The translations under genes were made by a program, and so were the position numbers. From the NCBI GenBank assembly GCA_016290415.1, contig JAEETP010000010.1:1-45267 (forward strand): a stretch of DNA of 45,267 nt, in the 5' to 3' direction. Positions 1-7,339 of the stretch are shown here, one piece after another. Under the pieces are notes generated by a model. The model did not search any database. It was given only the letters and a program-made list of their open reading frames with translations, and had not been told where the DNA came from. The stretch's first letter is position 1. The number at the start of each line of letters is the position of its first letter. This DNA comes from Bacteroidales bacterium. Its GTDB lineage: Bacteria; Bacteroidota; Bacteroidia; Bacteroidales; UBA932.

Positions 1-1
1 G

Positions 2-526
2 ACCGCCTCCAGCCAGTTAAACAACGCGATGGACAGCTACAGCGTGGCCATTGATATGGATGGCACAAACCCCTTCCTGTACCTGAACCGCGGCGTGCTG
101 CAGGCCGAGATGACCGATTTTATTGCAAGTATGGAAAACAGCGTGCGGACGCTCACGATAGACAATTCGGGCAACACCAGCAAGACTGTGGTCAAGGACC
201 GCTCCAACACCAGATACGACTACAGCGCCGCAATAGACGATATGCTTGCCTGCGCCCGCCTGGCACCCGACTTCCCCTACGTCTATTACAATCTGGGCAA
301 TCTGTACTGCCTGTCAGACGACCTGCCCGCCGCCGTGGCCAATTACACCAAGGCACTGGACCGCTTCCCCTACATAGGCGAAGCCTACTACAACCGCGGC
401 CTGGTGCTCATCTACCTGAAAGACAAGGAAAAGGGATGCATTGATATCAGCAAGGCTGGAGAGCTGGGCATTCTGGATGCCTACGGCGTCATAAAGAAAT
501 ACTGCTCTGAAGAGCCCCAGAACTAA
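2..526 (+). CDS. Tetratricopeptide-repeat protein, C-terminal part (5' end outside window)
   Basis: The reading frame is open from base 2, so the gene begins upstream of the window and the ATG at 29 is only an internal methionine. The visible ~174 residues hold helix-pair repeats of the TPR type: NPFLYLNRGVLQAE, then YVYYNLGNLYC with ALDRFPYIGEAYYNRGLV, with the usual Y/N-x-G spacing of TPR helices A and B. The tail, a 'KAGELGI..AY..IKKYC'-like ending, is common in long Bacteroidota TPR proteins. TPRs are protein-interaction scaffolds; no enzymatic role can be read from this part, and the N-terminus, where a signal peptide could lie, is missing. The TAA stop at 524-526 abuts the stop codon of the convergent gene with no gap. 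TPR assignment is firm, function unknown. Confidence 0.85.
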   Translation, partial: TASSQLNNAMDSYSVAIDMDGTNPFLYLNRGVLQAEMTDFIASMENSVRTLTIDNSGNTSKTVVKDRSNTRYDYSAAIDDMLACARLAPDFPYVYYNLGNLYCLSDDLPAAVANYTKALDRFPYIGEAYYNRGLVLIYLKDKEKGCIDISKAGELGILDAYGVIKKYCSEEPQN

Positions 527-1420
527 CTACCACTCGTCTTCGTCCGACTCTATTGTGAGGTAGCGGTTGCTGCCCAGCGCCTCTATGGCGTCGTCTATAT
601 CCATCTGCACGGCAGAATTGCCTTCGTTGGAATAGAGCATCTGCAGCAACTCCAGATACATAACCAGTATGGAATGATCCTTTTTCACGGCCGCCTCCCC
701 TATCTCAACATTCACGCCCATAGCCGCAGCCTGGTTTTTTACCATCTTGCTGATATTGTTCTCTATGAATATCTCCCCTTCGTGGAAGACATTGATATTG
801 AAAAGAATCTTGTCGTTCTCTACATAGACCGGCACAAAGCCGCCGGTGAAGCAGAGCGGATGAACCGGAAGGCCTGCCACCTGGGCCACGATGAAATAGA
901 GCAGAGACAGGGCAAACGGGTTGCCCTTCTTGCCCCGCAGGACGTTCATCAGCAGGGATGTCTCCAGCGACATATCGAAGGGCGCCGTGGCAGAAAAGCC
1001 ATAGCGTTTGTAAAAGACGTGGTTCAGGAGGGTCACGTTTTCCAGCGCGGTCTTTGCCTCGGATGTTTCTTCCAGCACAGACATAGCCACCGGCAGCAAG
1101 GCCTCCAGGTAATCTTCCCTCTTCAGGCTGGGATCGGTAAGGGCGCAAAGCAGATAGCCCGACTCCAGCAGCGGGCACTCGGCGCCGGAGACGCACTGCT
1201 CTGCAATATCCTTCAGTGAAGAAATCACCATCTTCTTGTTGTAGCGCACCAGCATATTCTCCAGCAGCCGCTTGCGGTCCGGGACCATTTCTGCAGCGGC
1301 TTCTGCCTGGAGCATCGCTATGGCCTGCGACCCGTTTTCTTTGAAATACCGGTCCACGGCGGCCATCACCGCCGGGTCACTGTCGCCAAAGAGATTGACT
1401 ATGTATTGGAACTCTTCCAC
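527..1420 (-). CDS. SirB1-like transglutaminase-fold protein
   Basis: 297 residues. The core around residues 125-215 (LRGKKGNPFALSLLYFIVAQ followed by GLPVHPLCFTGGFVPVY) matches the SirB1/Transglut_core2 pattern 'RRGNPITLSLLYLAVAERLGLPV..v..PgHFL'. These proteins have a transglutaminase-like fold but generally lack a proven catalytic triad, and their function is unknown; no convincing Cys-His-Asp triad is evident here either. There is no signal peptide, so a cytoplasmic location is inferred. The start is a GTG (1418-1420); no in-frame ATG lies near it, and the upstream 50 bases carry the divergent start region of the DUF4293 gene. It converges on the TPR gene with directly adjacent stop codons. 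Family call is good, biochemical role open. Confidence 0.75.
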   Translation of the reverse strand: MEEFQYIVNLFGDSDPAVMAAVDRYFKENGSQAIAMLQAEAAAEMVPDRKRLLENMLVRYNKKMVISSLKDIAEQCVSGAECPLLESGYLLCALTDPSLKREDYLEALLPVAMSVLEETSEAKTALENVTLLNHVFYKRYGFSATAPFDMSLETSLLMNVLRGKKGNPFALSLLYFIVAQVAGLPVHPLCFTGGFVPVYVENDKILFNINVFHEGEIFIENNISKMVKNQAAAMGVNVEIGEAAVKKDHSILVMYLELLQMLYSNEGNSAVQMDIDDAIEALGSNRYLTIESDEDEW

Positions 1421-1442
1421 AGTTCAAAATTAATTTTTTTAG

Positions 1443-1450
1443 TACATTTG
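1443..1450 (+). promoter_or_regulatory. Bacteroidota -7 box TACATTTG upstream of DUF4293
   Basis: TACATTTG fits the TAnnTTTG -7 consensus of the Bacteroidota primary sigma factor and lies 17 bases before the ATG at 1468. No TTG is found at the expected -33 distance, so this is a partial match. Confidence 0.4.
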
Positions 1451-1467
1451 TCAAAACCCTTGCGCCT

Positions 1468-1911
1468 ATGATCCTCACCTGGCCACGAATGCAAAACGTA
1501 CTGCTGGGCATCAGCGCTTTTCTGATGCTGTCGCTGCTCTGGTCGCGTATGTGCTATACAGTAGATGAATACGGAGTGGAATACTCCATCAAATTCACAG
1601 AGCACATACAGTTTCTGATTCTCACAGTCATCTCCATTGCCCTTTGCATAGCTGCAATCTTCTATCGGAAGCAGTATATTCTGCAAATCAGGGTGTGCAT
1701 CATCACTATGTTCGTGCTTCTGGGATATCAAATCTGGCTGATAGTGGCATTTTTTCAGTTGAAGAGCGTATATACATTTACGGTGTCCACTCTGTTCCCG
1801 CTGGTATGCATCATATTGCTGATTCTGGCCATACGATATAACTGGCGCGACGCTTCGGATGTCATTGCAAGGGATTTCCATCGAAAGGTGGCAAAAAAAT
1901 TAAAGAAGTAA
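1468..1911 (+). CDS. DUF4293 family four-helix membrane protein
   Basis: 147 residues with four hydrophobic segments at roughly residues 9-25, 47-67, 75-97 and 104-122, and a basic C-terminal tail ending KVAKKLKK. The layout (start MI...RMQ, first helix, short loop, three clustered helices, positive cytoplasmic tail) matches DUF4293, a Bacteroidota-restricted inner-membrane family whose members start with MIQRIQ-like sequence and very often lie beside rmuC. Function is unknown. The ATG at 1468 is preferred over the one at 1489 because the family has residues before the R-[MI]-Q motif. It ends 3 bases before the longest rmuC start, suggesting co-transcription, although a separate promoter box lies inside the junction. 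Confidence 0.7.
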   Translation: MILTWPRMQNVLLGISAFLMLSLLWSRMCYTVDEYGVEYSIKFTEHIQFLILTVISIALCIAAIFYRKQYILQIRVCIITMFVLLGYQIWLIVAFFQLKSVYTFTVSTLFPLVCIILLILAIRYNWRDASDVIARDFHRKVAKKLKK

Positions 1912-1914
1912 GGT

Positions 1915-3351
1915 ATGTGCGCATCTATTTTACTCATACTGGCAGGTAACTTTGTCCAAAAAGGAATAGACTCAGTGTTACAGCCATTAATCAAATTCAT
2001 TGTCGCGGCCATTCTGATTGCCGTGGCCATAGCCGTATTGATCACCGTCTTGATTGAGCGCAGCAAGCGGCACAAGATTCAGAAGGAGGCCGATGCCTCC
2101 ATCAACGACCTGGGCACCAAACTTCAACTGAGCCAGGCGGCGCTGGAGAGCACCAGGGCCAGCGCAGAGGGGCAGCTCAAGACCAAAGACGAACTGCTGG
2201 CTCAGATGACCCGCAACTACGAGAAGAACCTGGACGATTTGCGCGCCAGCCACAAAGAGGCGCTCAAGGCGCAGGCAGAGAGCCTGAAGGCAGAGCTCAC
2301 CGCCCAGACGGAGAAGCTGCTCAAGCAGCGCGAAGAGGAGCTGGACAAACGCGCCAGGGAAAATTTCGAATCCATCACCAAGACGCTGGGCAAGGATATC
2401 ACCGAGATGAAATCTGCCTTCGAGGCCAACAAGAAGACACAGACCGAGACCAGCACCAGCCTCAAAAATCAGTTTGAGGCGGCGGTGAAGCAGCTGGAGC
2501 AGCAGACCCGTTCGGTGGGCGAAAAAGCCGACCATCTGGCAGAGGCTATGCGCGGCCAGAAAAAGTTTCAGGGAATCTGGGGCGAAACCCTGCTGCTGAA
2601 TATACTCACCGGAGAAGGTATGGTAGAGGGGCGCGACTTTGACAAGGAGGTCACCCTGCGCGACCGGCTGGGACTGGTGATAGAGAATGAGGTCTCGTCC
2701 AAGCGGATGCGGCCCGACTTCATTCTCCACTTCCCCGACAACCAGGACGTAGCGGTGGATTCCAAGGTATCTCTGGCAGCATATTCGGACTATCTGGAGG
2801 CTAAGAACGACGACGAGCGGCAGGATGCCCGCCGCCGCAACGTGGAGGCCATCCGCAACCAGTACAAGAACCTCAGCGCAAAGGACTACAACAGCTATAT
2901 CCTGCCGGGCCACAGAATGGTGGACTTCGTGATTATGTTCGTCCCCAGCTACCCCGCCCTGCAGATGGCCTACGAAGACGACCCCAAGATTTGGCGCGAC
3001 GCCTATTCAAAAAAGGTGCTGGTGACCAGCGAAGAGACCATCCTCCCCTTCTTGCGTATGATAGAGCTGGGCTGGCGCAATGTAGAGCAGGTAAACAACC
3101 AGCAGAAGATCATTGACGCCGCCAGCCGTATGATAGACCGTGTGGCAGATTTCACCAAGTACTACGCCACGGTGGGCAAAAAGCTTGAAGAGGCCCAGAA
3201 GGCCTACAACGACGGCAAGGCCAAGCTGGGCGAGACCGGCAACAGCATACTTGTCTCTGCACATCAGGTCAAGAAACTGGGCGTTCCTTCCAAAAAACAG
3301 CTGCCCGAGCCGGGAGACGACCTGGCAGAAACTGTATCTTTTGAGGAATAA
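1915..3351 (+). CDS. rmuC: RmuC family DNA recombination protein
   Basis: RmuC-family protein, in E. coli linked to limiting inversions at short inverted repeats; the family has a nuclease-like core of the PD-(D/E)XK type. Visible order: an N-terminal membrane helix (about residues 25-46), a long Ala/Glu/Lys-rich coiled coil (about 50-215), then the conserved RmuC domain with GQKKFQGIWGE, RMRPDFILHFP, VAVDSKVSLAAY and VIMFVPSYPAL. The D of AVDSK and the E of WGE are the conserved core residues. The start is ambiguous: 1915 is the first ATG, but a -7 box TAACTTTG lies at 1947-1954, after that ATG, so a transcript from it would use GTG at 1975 (458 residues), directly before the membrane helix. 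Either start keeps the whole domain. Confidence 0.9.
   Translation: MCASILLILAGNFVQKGIDSVLQPLIKFIVAAILIAVAIAVLITVLIERSKRHKIQKEADASINDLGTKLQLSQAALESTRASAEGQLKTKDELLAQMTRNYEKNLDDLRASHKEALKAQAESLKAELTAQTEKLLKQREEELDKRARENFESITKTLGKDITEMKSAFEANKKTQTETSTSLKNQFEAAVKQLEQQTRSVGEKADHLAEAMRGQKKFQGIWGETLLLNILTGEGMVEGRDFDKEVTLRDRLGLVIENEVSSKRMRPDFILHFPDNQDVAVDSKVSLAAYSDYLEAKNDDERQDARRRNVEAIRNQYKNLSAKDYNSYILPGHRMVDFVIMFVPSYPALQMAYEDDPKIWRDAYSKKVLVTSEETILPFLRMIELGWRNVEQVNNQQKIIDAASRMIDRVADFTKYYATVGKKLEEAQKAYNDGKAKLGETGNSILVSAHQVKKLGVPSKKQLPEPGDDLAETVSFEE
1947..1954 (+). promoter_or_regulatory. -7 box TAACTTTG before the internal rmuC start
   Basis: Exact TAnnTTTG match 20 bases upstream of GTG 1975. If used, it gives rmuC its own transcript starting after the longest-frame ATG (1915). 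A T-rich stretch near 1927-1931 sits near the -33 distance but contains no clear TTG. Confidence 0.35.
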
Positions 3352-3360
3352 TATCTTTAT

Positions 3361-4050
3361 TCAGCGGCGATAAATAAAGTCCCTGAAGATGTCAGCCAGC
3401 TGGCTGCGCACGTGCTTCTCTTCCAAAGGACTCACCTCCCTGGGACCGGACCAGTTGAAGAACACCACCCGGTTGGTCTCGGAATCGAGCACGGCCGCGT
3501 ATATCGCCGAGGTGTGCGCCACCGGGATTGCATAGGGCACTATCAGACCGAGTGTCGCAACGGCTATGAATACGCTTAGTAGGGTGCTCCCCACAGCGTC
3601 CTTGACATATCTGGAACGGTCCCGGGTCATGCCTTCGGCATACATCAGCAGTCCATATCTGTAACCTTCGGCCTCGAGCAGTTCGTCGAGCGCTGAGGGG
3701 ATCGGAGCCTCACCCACTTTCTGCTCGCTGGCGGCGTCCAGATAGCGCATAAACCCCACAGTCTCTTCCATCTGCAGCGAGTCTAGGGGGAATATCTCCT
3801 TGACGGGCATCCCCAGGCGTACCGTCACATCTGAAAGCAACTCTTCCGATGCCATCGAAAGCGAGTCGCTGTAGAACTCCTTGTCGTTCGCATCAATATA
3901 AAACTGGGTGGAGACAGGCCCCAGAAGAACCATCTCGCCGGCAGCGGCGGGGGTGAATCCGGAGTAGAACCGCGCTGTCGCGCAGGAGGTCAGTGTGGCC
4001 ACAGCGGCCACGGTGGCCAAAAAAAGTCTAAGCTTGCGTTTCATCGCCAT
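3361..4050 (-). CDS. Predicted lipoprotein of unknown function
   Basis: 229 residues. The N-terminus MAMKRKLRLF is followed by a hydrophobic stretch and the lipobox LTSC at about residues 20-23, so export and lipid anchoring are inferred. A second hydrophobic, Ala/Val/Ile-rich segment (around residues 155-178, STLLSVFIAVATLGLIVPY) could be a membrane helix or buried beta-rich core. The overall plan recalls small GNA1162/DUF799-like envelope lipoproteins, but I do not recognise it firmly. It lies 6 bases downstream of the beta-barrel gene on the same strand and is almost certainly its operon partner. The pair holds five of the roughly fifteen CATG words in the whole window, one in this gene and four in its partner, which hints at a different origin from the flanking housekeeping genes. 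Confidence 0.6.
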   Translation of the reverse strand: MAMKRKLRLFLATVAAVATLTSCATARFYSGFTPAAAGEMVLLGPVSTQFYIDANDKEFYSDSLSMASEELLSDVTVRLGMPVKEIFPLDSLQMEETVGFMRYLDAASEQKVGEAPIPSALDELLEAEGYRYGLLMYAEGMTRDRSRYVKDAVGSTLLSVFIAVATLGLIVPYAIPVAHTSAIYAAVLDSETNRVVFFNWSGPREVSPLEEKHVRSQLADIFRDFIYRR

Positions 4051-4056
4051 AAAAGA

Positions 4057-4782
4057 CTACAGATAGAATCGCAGTCCGAGGGAGAGATTCATGTGGCGCA
4101 GCGATTCGAACTGGTCCTTATCGAGCTCCACCTTCTGGGGCACCGCGGCGCTGTCGGTCGTAAGTGTATAACTGGTCAGCGTGCCGTTTACCAGGCCGAG
4201 GGATGCACCAAGGAAGATATTGTTCATCAACTTCAGGTCATAGCCAAATTCGACGCATACCCCAAGAGTGCCGCTTTTTATGGTTCCGGCCTCTATCATG
4301 CGGCCGTTGTCGGTGTAGTCAAGATAGCCGGCTCCGGCTCCCAGAAAGAACACACCGGTGCCCGATTTGTTTACCAACCTTGAATACACCATAGGGCCGA
4401 TGTATCTGATATCTATCACGTCGGTATACATTCCGTTGACATATTCACCGTCTATCTCGGCTGTAACGGCATCCTTTCTCTGGCTGTGCATGTCGCTGTA
4501 TTTCACACCAACGCCATAACTCGAGAAGTAATATGTCACGTCGGCGCCATAGGTATAGCCCATCATCAGAGCCTTGTTATGGGCGTCCACGACCTCGTTG
4601 CCGGTCTTTTCAAGTTTGGCCAGCCTGTAGCCGAAGCCGCCCTGGACAGCCACTCGCCAATTGGAGATCTGCTGCTGGCTGCCGGCAGCATCACCCGTAT
4701 ATCCCGAATACTGGCCATAAGCCGCTGTAGCAGCCAGCATCATCATAGCCGCACACACAAAAAGAGCAAATGATTTCTTCAT
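4057..4782 (-). CDS. Outer-membrane beta-barrel protein
   Basis: 241 residues. A signal peptide MKKSFALFVCAAMMMLAATA ends in AAYGQ. After a Gln/Ser-rich linker, the mature part alternates polar and hydrophobic residues in strands typical of eight-stranded barrels (RVAVQGGFGYRLA, YGADVTYYFSSYGVGVKY, GVFFLGAGAGYLDYTD, GVCVEFGYDLKLM, FLGASLGLVNG) and ends with LSLGLRFYL, an aromatic-terminal strand recognised by the Bam machinery. This fits the outer-membrane beta-barrel superfamily (OmpA/OmpW-like, PF13568-type). The substrate or role is unknown. Its own start codon sits within a CATG, unusual here. A -7 box TATATTTG lies 29-36 bases upstream. It heads a two-gene unit with the lipoprotein. Confidence 0.75.
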   Translation of the reverse strand: MKKSFALFVCAAMMMLAATAAYGQYSGYTGDAAGSQQQISNWRVAVQGGFGYRLAKLEKTGNEVVDAHNKALMMGYTYGADVTYYFSSYGVGVKYSDMHSQRKDAVTAEIDGEYVNGMYTDVIDIRYIGPMVYSRLVNKSGTGVFFLGAGAGYLDYTDNGRMIEAGTIKSGTLGVCVEFGYDLKLMNNIFLGASLGLVNGTLTSYTLTTDSAAVPQKVELDKDQFESLRHMNLSLGLRFYL

Positions 4783-4810
4783 GTCTTTACGCTGATTATG
4801 TTCGTTTGTG

Positions 4811-4818
4811 CAAATATA
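4811..4818 (-). promoter_or_regulatory. -7 box TATATTTG for the beta-barrel/lipoprotein pair
   Basis: Reading on the minus strand, TATATTTG is an exact TAnnTTTG match, placing the likely transcript start about 20 bases upstream of the ATG at 4782. No well-spaced -33 TTG is seen in the AT-rich DNA behind it. Confidence 0.4.
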
Positions 4819-4884
4819 CTAATATTCAATATTTTTTCTTTAACATCTTTGCTATTGCGCAACGATTTGACACACATAGGCCAT

Positions 4885-4892
4885 TATCTTTG
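4885..4892 (+). promoter_or_regulatory. -7 box TATCTTTG upstream of the micropeptide gene
   Basis: Exact TAnnTTTG match 18 bases before ATG 4910. A TTTG at 4866-4869 lies upstream but with only 15 bases between, shorter than the usual 19-21, so the -33 element is imperfect. Confidence 0.45.
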
Positions 4893-4909
4893 CATCAAAC
4901 AAAAGGATA

Positions 4910-5047
4910 ATGACTATGAAAACAAACACCCCCACCCCTACTCTTCAAGATGTTATGCAGTTCCTTATGAGCGATGCAACTCCCGAGATCAACGGTCTTA
5001 TCCGCACTCTGGATCTTGAGTTGGTATCTTTTTCTACCGCCGCCTAA
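4910..5047 (+). CDS. Predicted 45-residue micropeptide
   Basis: A short open frame of 46 codons, with ATG at 4910 or 4916 (MTMKTN...) and TAA at 5045-5047. The peptide has a Thr/Pro-rich head (NTPTPTLQ), then an amphipathic-looking acidic body (DVMQFLMSDA, TPEINGLIRTLDLELV) and ends SFSTAA. It has no cysteine, signal peptide or membrane segment. Support: a -7 box TATCTTTG 18 bases upstream, an A-rich AAAAGG stretch just before the start as in Bacteroidota genes, codon choice like the surrounding genes, and a position directly before the repeat-protein gene in the same direction. It could be a cytoplasmic small protein, a leader peptide, or a precursor of a modified peptide; no maturation enzyme is nearby. 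I do not recognise a family. The gene assignment is an inference. Confidence 0.45.
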   Translation: MTMKTNTPTPTLQDVMQFLMSDATPEINGLIRTLDLELVSFSTAA

Positions 5048-5090
5048 AGGGAACAATTTTTGAGAAGGAACAATTGTTAACCTTAGAATT

Positions 5091-5492
5091 ATGAGAGCAA
5101 AGATTCTGTTGATATTGTTCCTGCTTTTGGCCGGCACGGCAGCATACGGGCAGAAAATCACCGATTCCAATTACTCGACCATCGCCTACATCAAGAGCGA
5201 CGGCACGGTGCAGAATGCCAATTATTCAACCGTTGGCCACATTTATCTGGACGGCACAGTAAAGAATGCGAACTACCAGACAATAGGCTATATCAAGAGC
5301 GACGGCACCGTACAGAACTCAAACTACTCTACCATAGGCCACATCAAGAGCGACGGCACGGTGCAGAATGCCAATTATTCAACCATTGGCCACGTGAAGG
5401 ACGGCAGAATCCAGGACGCAAACTACAGGACCATCGCACACTACGACGGCATCAAGGCCAAATGGGTCGCATTCCTGGTATTCTTCTGGTAA
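5091..5492 (+). CDS. Secreted repeat protein of the 5-fold beta-flower type
   Basis: 133 residues. A signal peptide (MRAKILLILFLLLAGTA, ending AAYGQ) precedes about five and a half tandem units of 17 residues, each reading N-x-NY-[SQR]-T-[IV]-[GA]-[YH]-[IV]-x-SDGTV-[QK]. The protein ends in a hydrophobic aromatic tail, WVAFLVFFW. Repeats of this kind (one NY turn and one DGTV hairpin per unit, aromatic C-terminus) match small exported Bacteroidota proteins annotated as '5-fold beta-flower protein', a fold first noticed in predicted-structure surveys; function unknown. The units are very similar at the DNA level, one 44-base tract occurring twice exactly three units apart (5188-5231 and 5341-5384), pointing to recent internal duplication or gene conversion. 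It lies 43 bases after the micropeptide. Confidence 0.7.
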   Translation: MRAKILLILFLLLAGTAAYGQKITDSNYSTIAYIKSDGTVQNANYSTVGHIYLDGTVKNANYQTIGYIKSDGTVQNSNYSTIGHIKSDGTVQNANYSTIGHVKDGRIQDANYRTIAHYDGIKAKWVAFLVFFW

Positions 5493-5501
5493 AAAGTCCG
5501 G

Positions 5502-6593
5502 TTAATCTTCTTCTCCGGCAGCTTTCAGACGCTCTGCGTTCTCTGCAATCACCAGCTGGTCTATGAGTTCCTGGATTTCACCGTCCATAAAGACGGGCAG
5601 GTTATACATAGTGTAGCCTATGCGGTGGTCGGTGACGCGGCTCTGGGGATAGTTGTATGTGCGGATCTTGGCGCTGCGGTCGCCGGTGGAAACCAGGGTC
5701 TTGCGCTTGGCCGCAATCTCGCTCATATATTTCTGATACTCGAAGTTGTACAGACGGGTACGGAGCTCTTCGAGGGCCTTCTCAAAGTTCTTGATCTGGG
5801 ATTTCTGGTCCTGGCACTGCACCACCAGTCCGGTGGGGATGTGGGTCAGGCGAACGGCAGAATAGGTGGTGTTGACGCACTGGCCGCCGGGGCCCGATGC
5901 GCAGTATGTATCCTTGCGGACATCGTTCATATTCAGGTCCACGTCAAACTCGTCGGCTTCGGGCAGCACTGCCACAGATGCGGCTGAAGTATGCACTCGG
6001 CCCTGGGTCTCGGTCTGGGGCACGCGCTGCACGCGGTGCACGCCGCTCTCGTATTTCAGGGTGCCGTATACCTTATCTCCGGAAATCTTGCATACAACCT
6101 CTTTGAAGCCGCCCATAGCGCCTTCGCTGCTGCTGTTGACCTCCATTTTCCAGCCCTTCTTCTCGCAATATTTGGCGTACATACGGAAAAGGTCGCCGGC
6201 AAAAATGGCCGCCTCATCGCCGCCTGTTCCGCCGCGGATTTCCAGAATGGCGTTCTTGTCGTCTTCGGGGTCAGCGGGAATCAGAAGCAGTTTGATATCC
6301 TCTTCCATCTTGGGGAGCCTCTCCTCTATCTCGGCCGCCTCTGCCTTTGCCATCTCGCGCAAGTCGGGATCCTTCTCGTTCAGAAGAATATCCTTGGCTA
6401 TGTCCAGACTGTCCACCTGACGGCGGTATTCAGCCCCCGCAGCCATAATGGGCTCCAGTTCCTTATATTCCTTATTGACCTGAACAAAGCGCTTCATATC
6501 GGCAATCAGTTCGGGATCTGCCAGCTGCTGCTGCAGCGAAGCGTACTTCGCCTTGAGGTCTTCCAGTTTCTCCAGTAATTTATTTTCTGCCAT
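5502..6593 (-). CDS. prfA: Peptide chain release factor 1
   Basis: 363 residues, the usual RF1 length. RF1 recognises UAA and UAG in the ribosomal A site and triggers peptide release. The GGQ motif, essential for hydrolysis of peptidyl-tRNA, is present at residues 236-238 (SGPGGQCVN). The stop-codon recognition tripeptide, PxT in RF1, reads PQT in RVQRVPQTETQGRVHTS, and the following GRVHTSAA segment is characteristic of domain 2/3 in RF1 rather than RF2. No programmed frameshift is present, as expected for RF1. The start ATG at 6593 lies 18 bases downstream of a strong promoter (TTG-N20-TAACTTTG) that overlaps the stop codon of tcdA, so prfA is likely expressed independently. Assignment is secure. 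Confidence 0.97.
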   Translation of the reverse strand: MAENKLLEKLEDLKAKYASLQQQLADPELIADMKRFVQVNKEYKELEPIMAAGAEYRRQVDSLDIAKDILLNEKDPDLREMAKAEAAEIEERLPKMEEDIKLLLIPADPEDDKNAILEIRGGTGGDEAAIFAGDLFRMYAKYCEKKGWKMEVNSSSEGAMGGFKEVVCKISGDKVYGTLKYESGVHRVQRVPQTETQGRVHTSAASVAVLPEADEFDVDLNMNDVRKDTYCASGPGGQCVNTTYSAVRLTHIPTGLVVQCQDQKSQIKNFEKALEELRTRLYNFEYQKYMSEIAAKRKTLVSTGDRSAKIRTYNYPQSRVTDHRIGYTMYNLPVFMDGEIQELIDQLVIAENAERLKAAGEED

Positions 6594-6611
6594 ATCAGTC
6601 TAAAAAGTGCG

Positions 6612-6642
6612 CAAAGTTAGTGATTTTTCCTGAGGAAATCAA
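6612..6642 (-). promoter_or_regulatory. Promoter of prfA (TTG-N20-TAACTTTG)
   Basis: On the minus strand TTG (6642-6640), exactly 20 bases, then TAACTTTG (6619-6612): a full match to the Bacteroidota -33/-7 arrangement. The -7 box overlaps the TAA stop codon of tcdA, so the promoter is embedded in the end of the upstream gene. Confidence 0.6.
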
Positions 6643-7339
6643 TTGCCGCCTGGGCGCACACGCAGCCGAACACGGCGGGCATATAGGAGATGGTGCCAAC
6701 CTGCGATTTTTTATTGCGGCCGGCGTCCTCTACTATGGCCTCTCTTTCCGGTAATTCCTCACTGAAAACCACCTTGAAGCCCTTCTCTATGCCACGCTTG
6801 CGCAGTTTCTTGCGCACTATGTAGGCCAGCGGGCAATTGTAGGATTTGCTCAGGTCTACCAAACGCACCTTGGTGGCGTCGTATTTGGCACCGGCACCCA
6901 TTGAACTAACGTGCGGGATGCCGCTCTTTACGCAGTATTCTATCAGGGCCAGCTTGGGGGCCAGCGTGTCGATGGCATCCACCAGAAAGTCAATCTTGTA
7001 GCCGCCCAGCATCTGCGGGACATTCTCTTCTGTAAGATAGCCGGCAATGATGTCGATTTGGATTTCCGGGTTTATGTCGCGCAGCCGCTCGCTGATGACC
7101 TCGACCTTCACACGCCCCATATTGGAATCCAGGGCCAGCATCTGGCGGTTTTTGTCGGAAGGCGACACCACGTCGCAGTCAAGCAGAATCAAATGGCCGA
7201 CACCGGCGCGGGTTATCATCTCCGCAGCATATGCACCTACGCCGCCGACTCCCACCACAGCCACGGTGCTGCGGGAAAGCCGCTCCAGAGCTTCATCGCC
7301 CATCAGAAGCGCGGTGCGTACCTGCCAGTCAGAGACCAT
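6617..7339 (-). CDS. tcdA: tRNA threonylcarbamoyladenosine dehydratase
   Basis: 240 residues, E1/ThiF-like family. TcdA (CsdL) uses ATP to cyclise t6A37 of ANN-decoding tRNAs to ct6A. The nucleotide-binding motif GVGGVG sits at residues 30-35, followed by LILLDCDVVSPSDKNRQ, in which D and the NRQ segment match the adenylating core, and VDAIDTLAPKLALIEYC corresponds to the VIDAID..PKAALI stretch of E. coli TcdA. The length and the absence of a C-terminal rhodanese or MoaD partner fit TcdA better than MoeB or ThiF. ATG 7337-7339 directly follows the TAG stop of mazG (7340-7342), so the two are probably translationally coupled. Confidence 0.88.
   Translation of the reverse strand: MVSDWQVRTALLMGDEALERLSRSTVAVVGVGGVGAYAAEMITRAGVGHLILLDCDVVSPSDKNRQMLALDSNMGRVKVEVISERLRDINPEIQIDIIAGYLTEENVPQMLGGYKIDFLVDAIDTLAPKLALIEYCVKSGIPHVSSMGAGAKYDATKVRLVDLSKSYNCPLAYIVRKKLRKRGIEKGFKVVFSEELPEREAIVEDAGRNKKSQVGTISYMPAVFGCVCAQAAIDFLRKNH

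Noticed and set aside
4798..5019. 73-codon frame overlapping the micropeptide
   Set aside because: It starts upstream of the TATCTTTG box, has mixed low-complexity composition (HPHPYSS) and no signal; the frame from 4910 is better supported.
5091..5492. The tandem repeats as a CRISPR-like or antifreeze-type array
   Set aside because: The 51-base units are in one continuous reading frame with a signal peptide and conserved residues; they are protein repeats.
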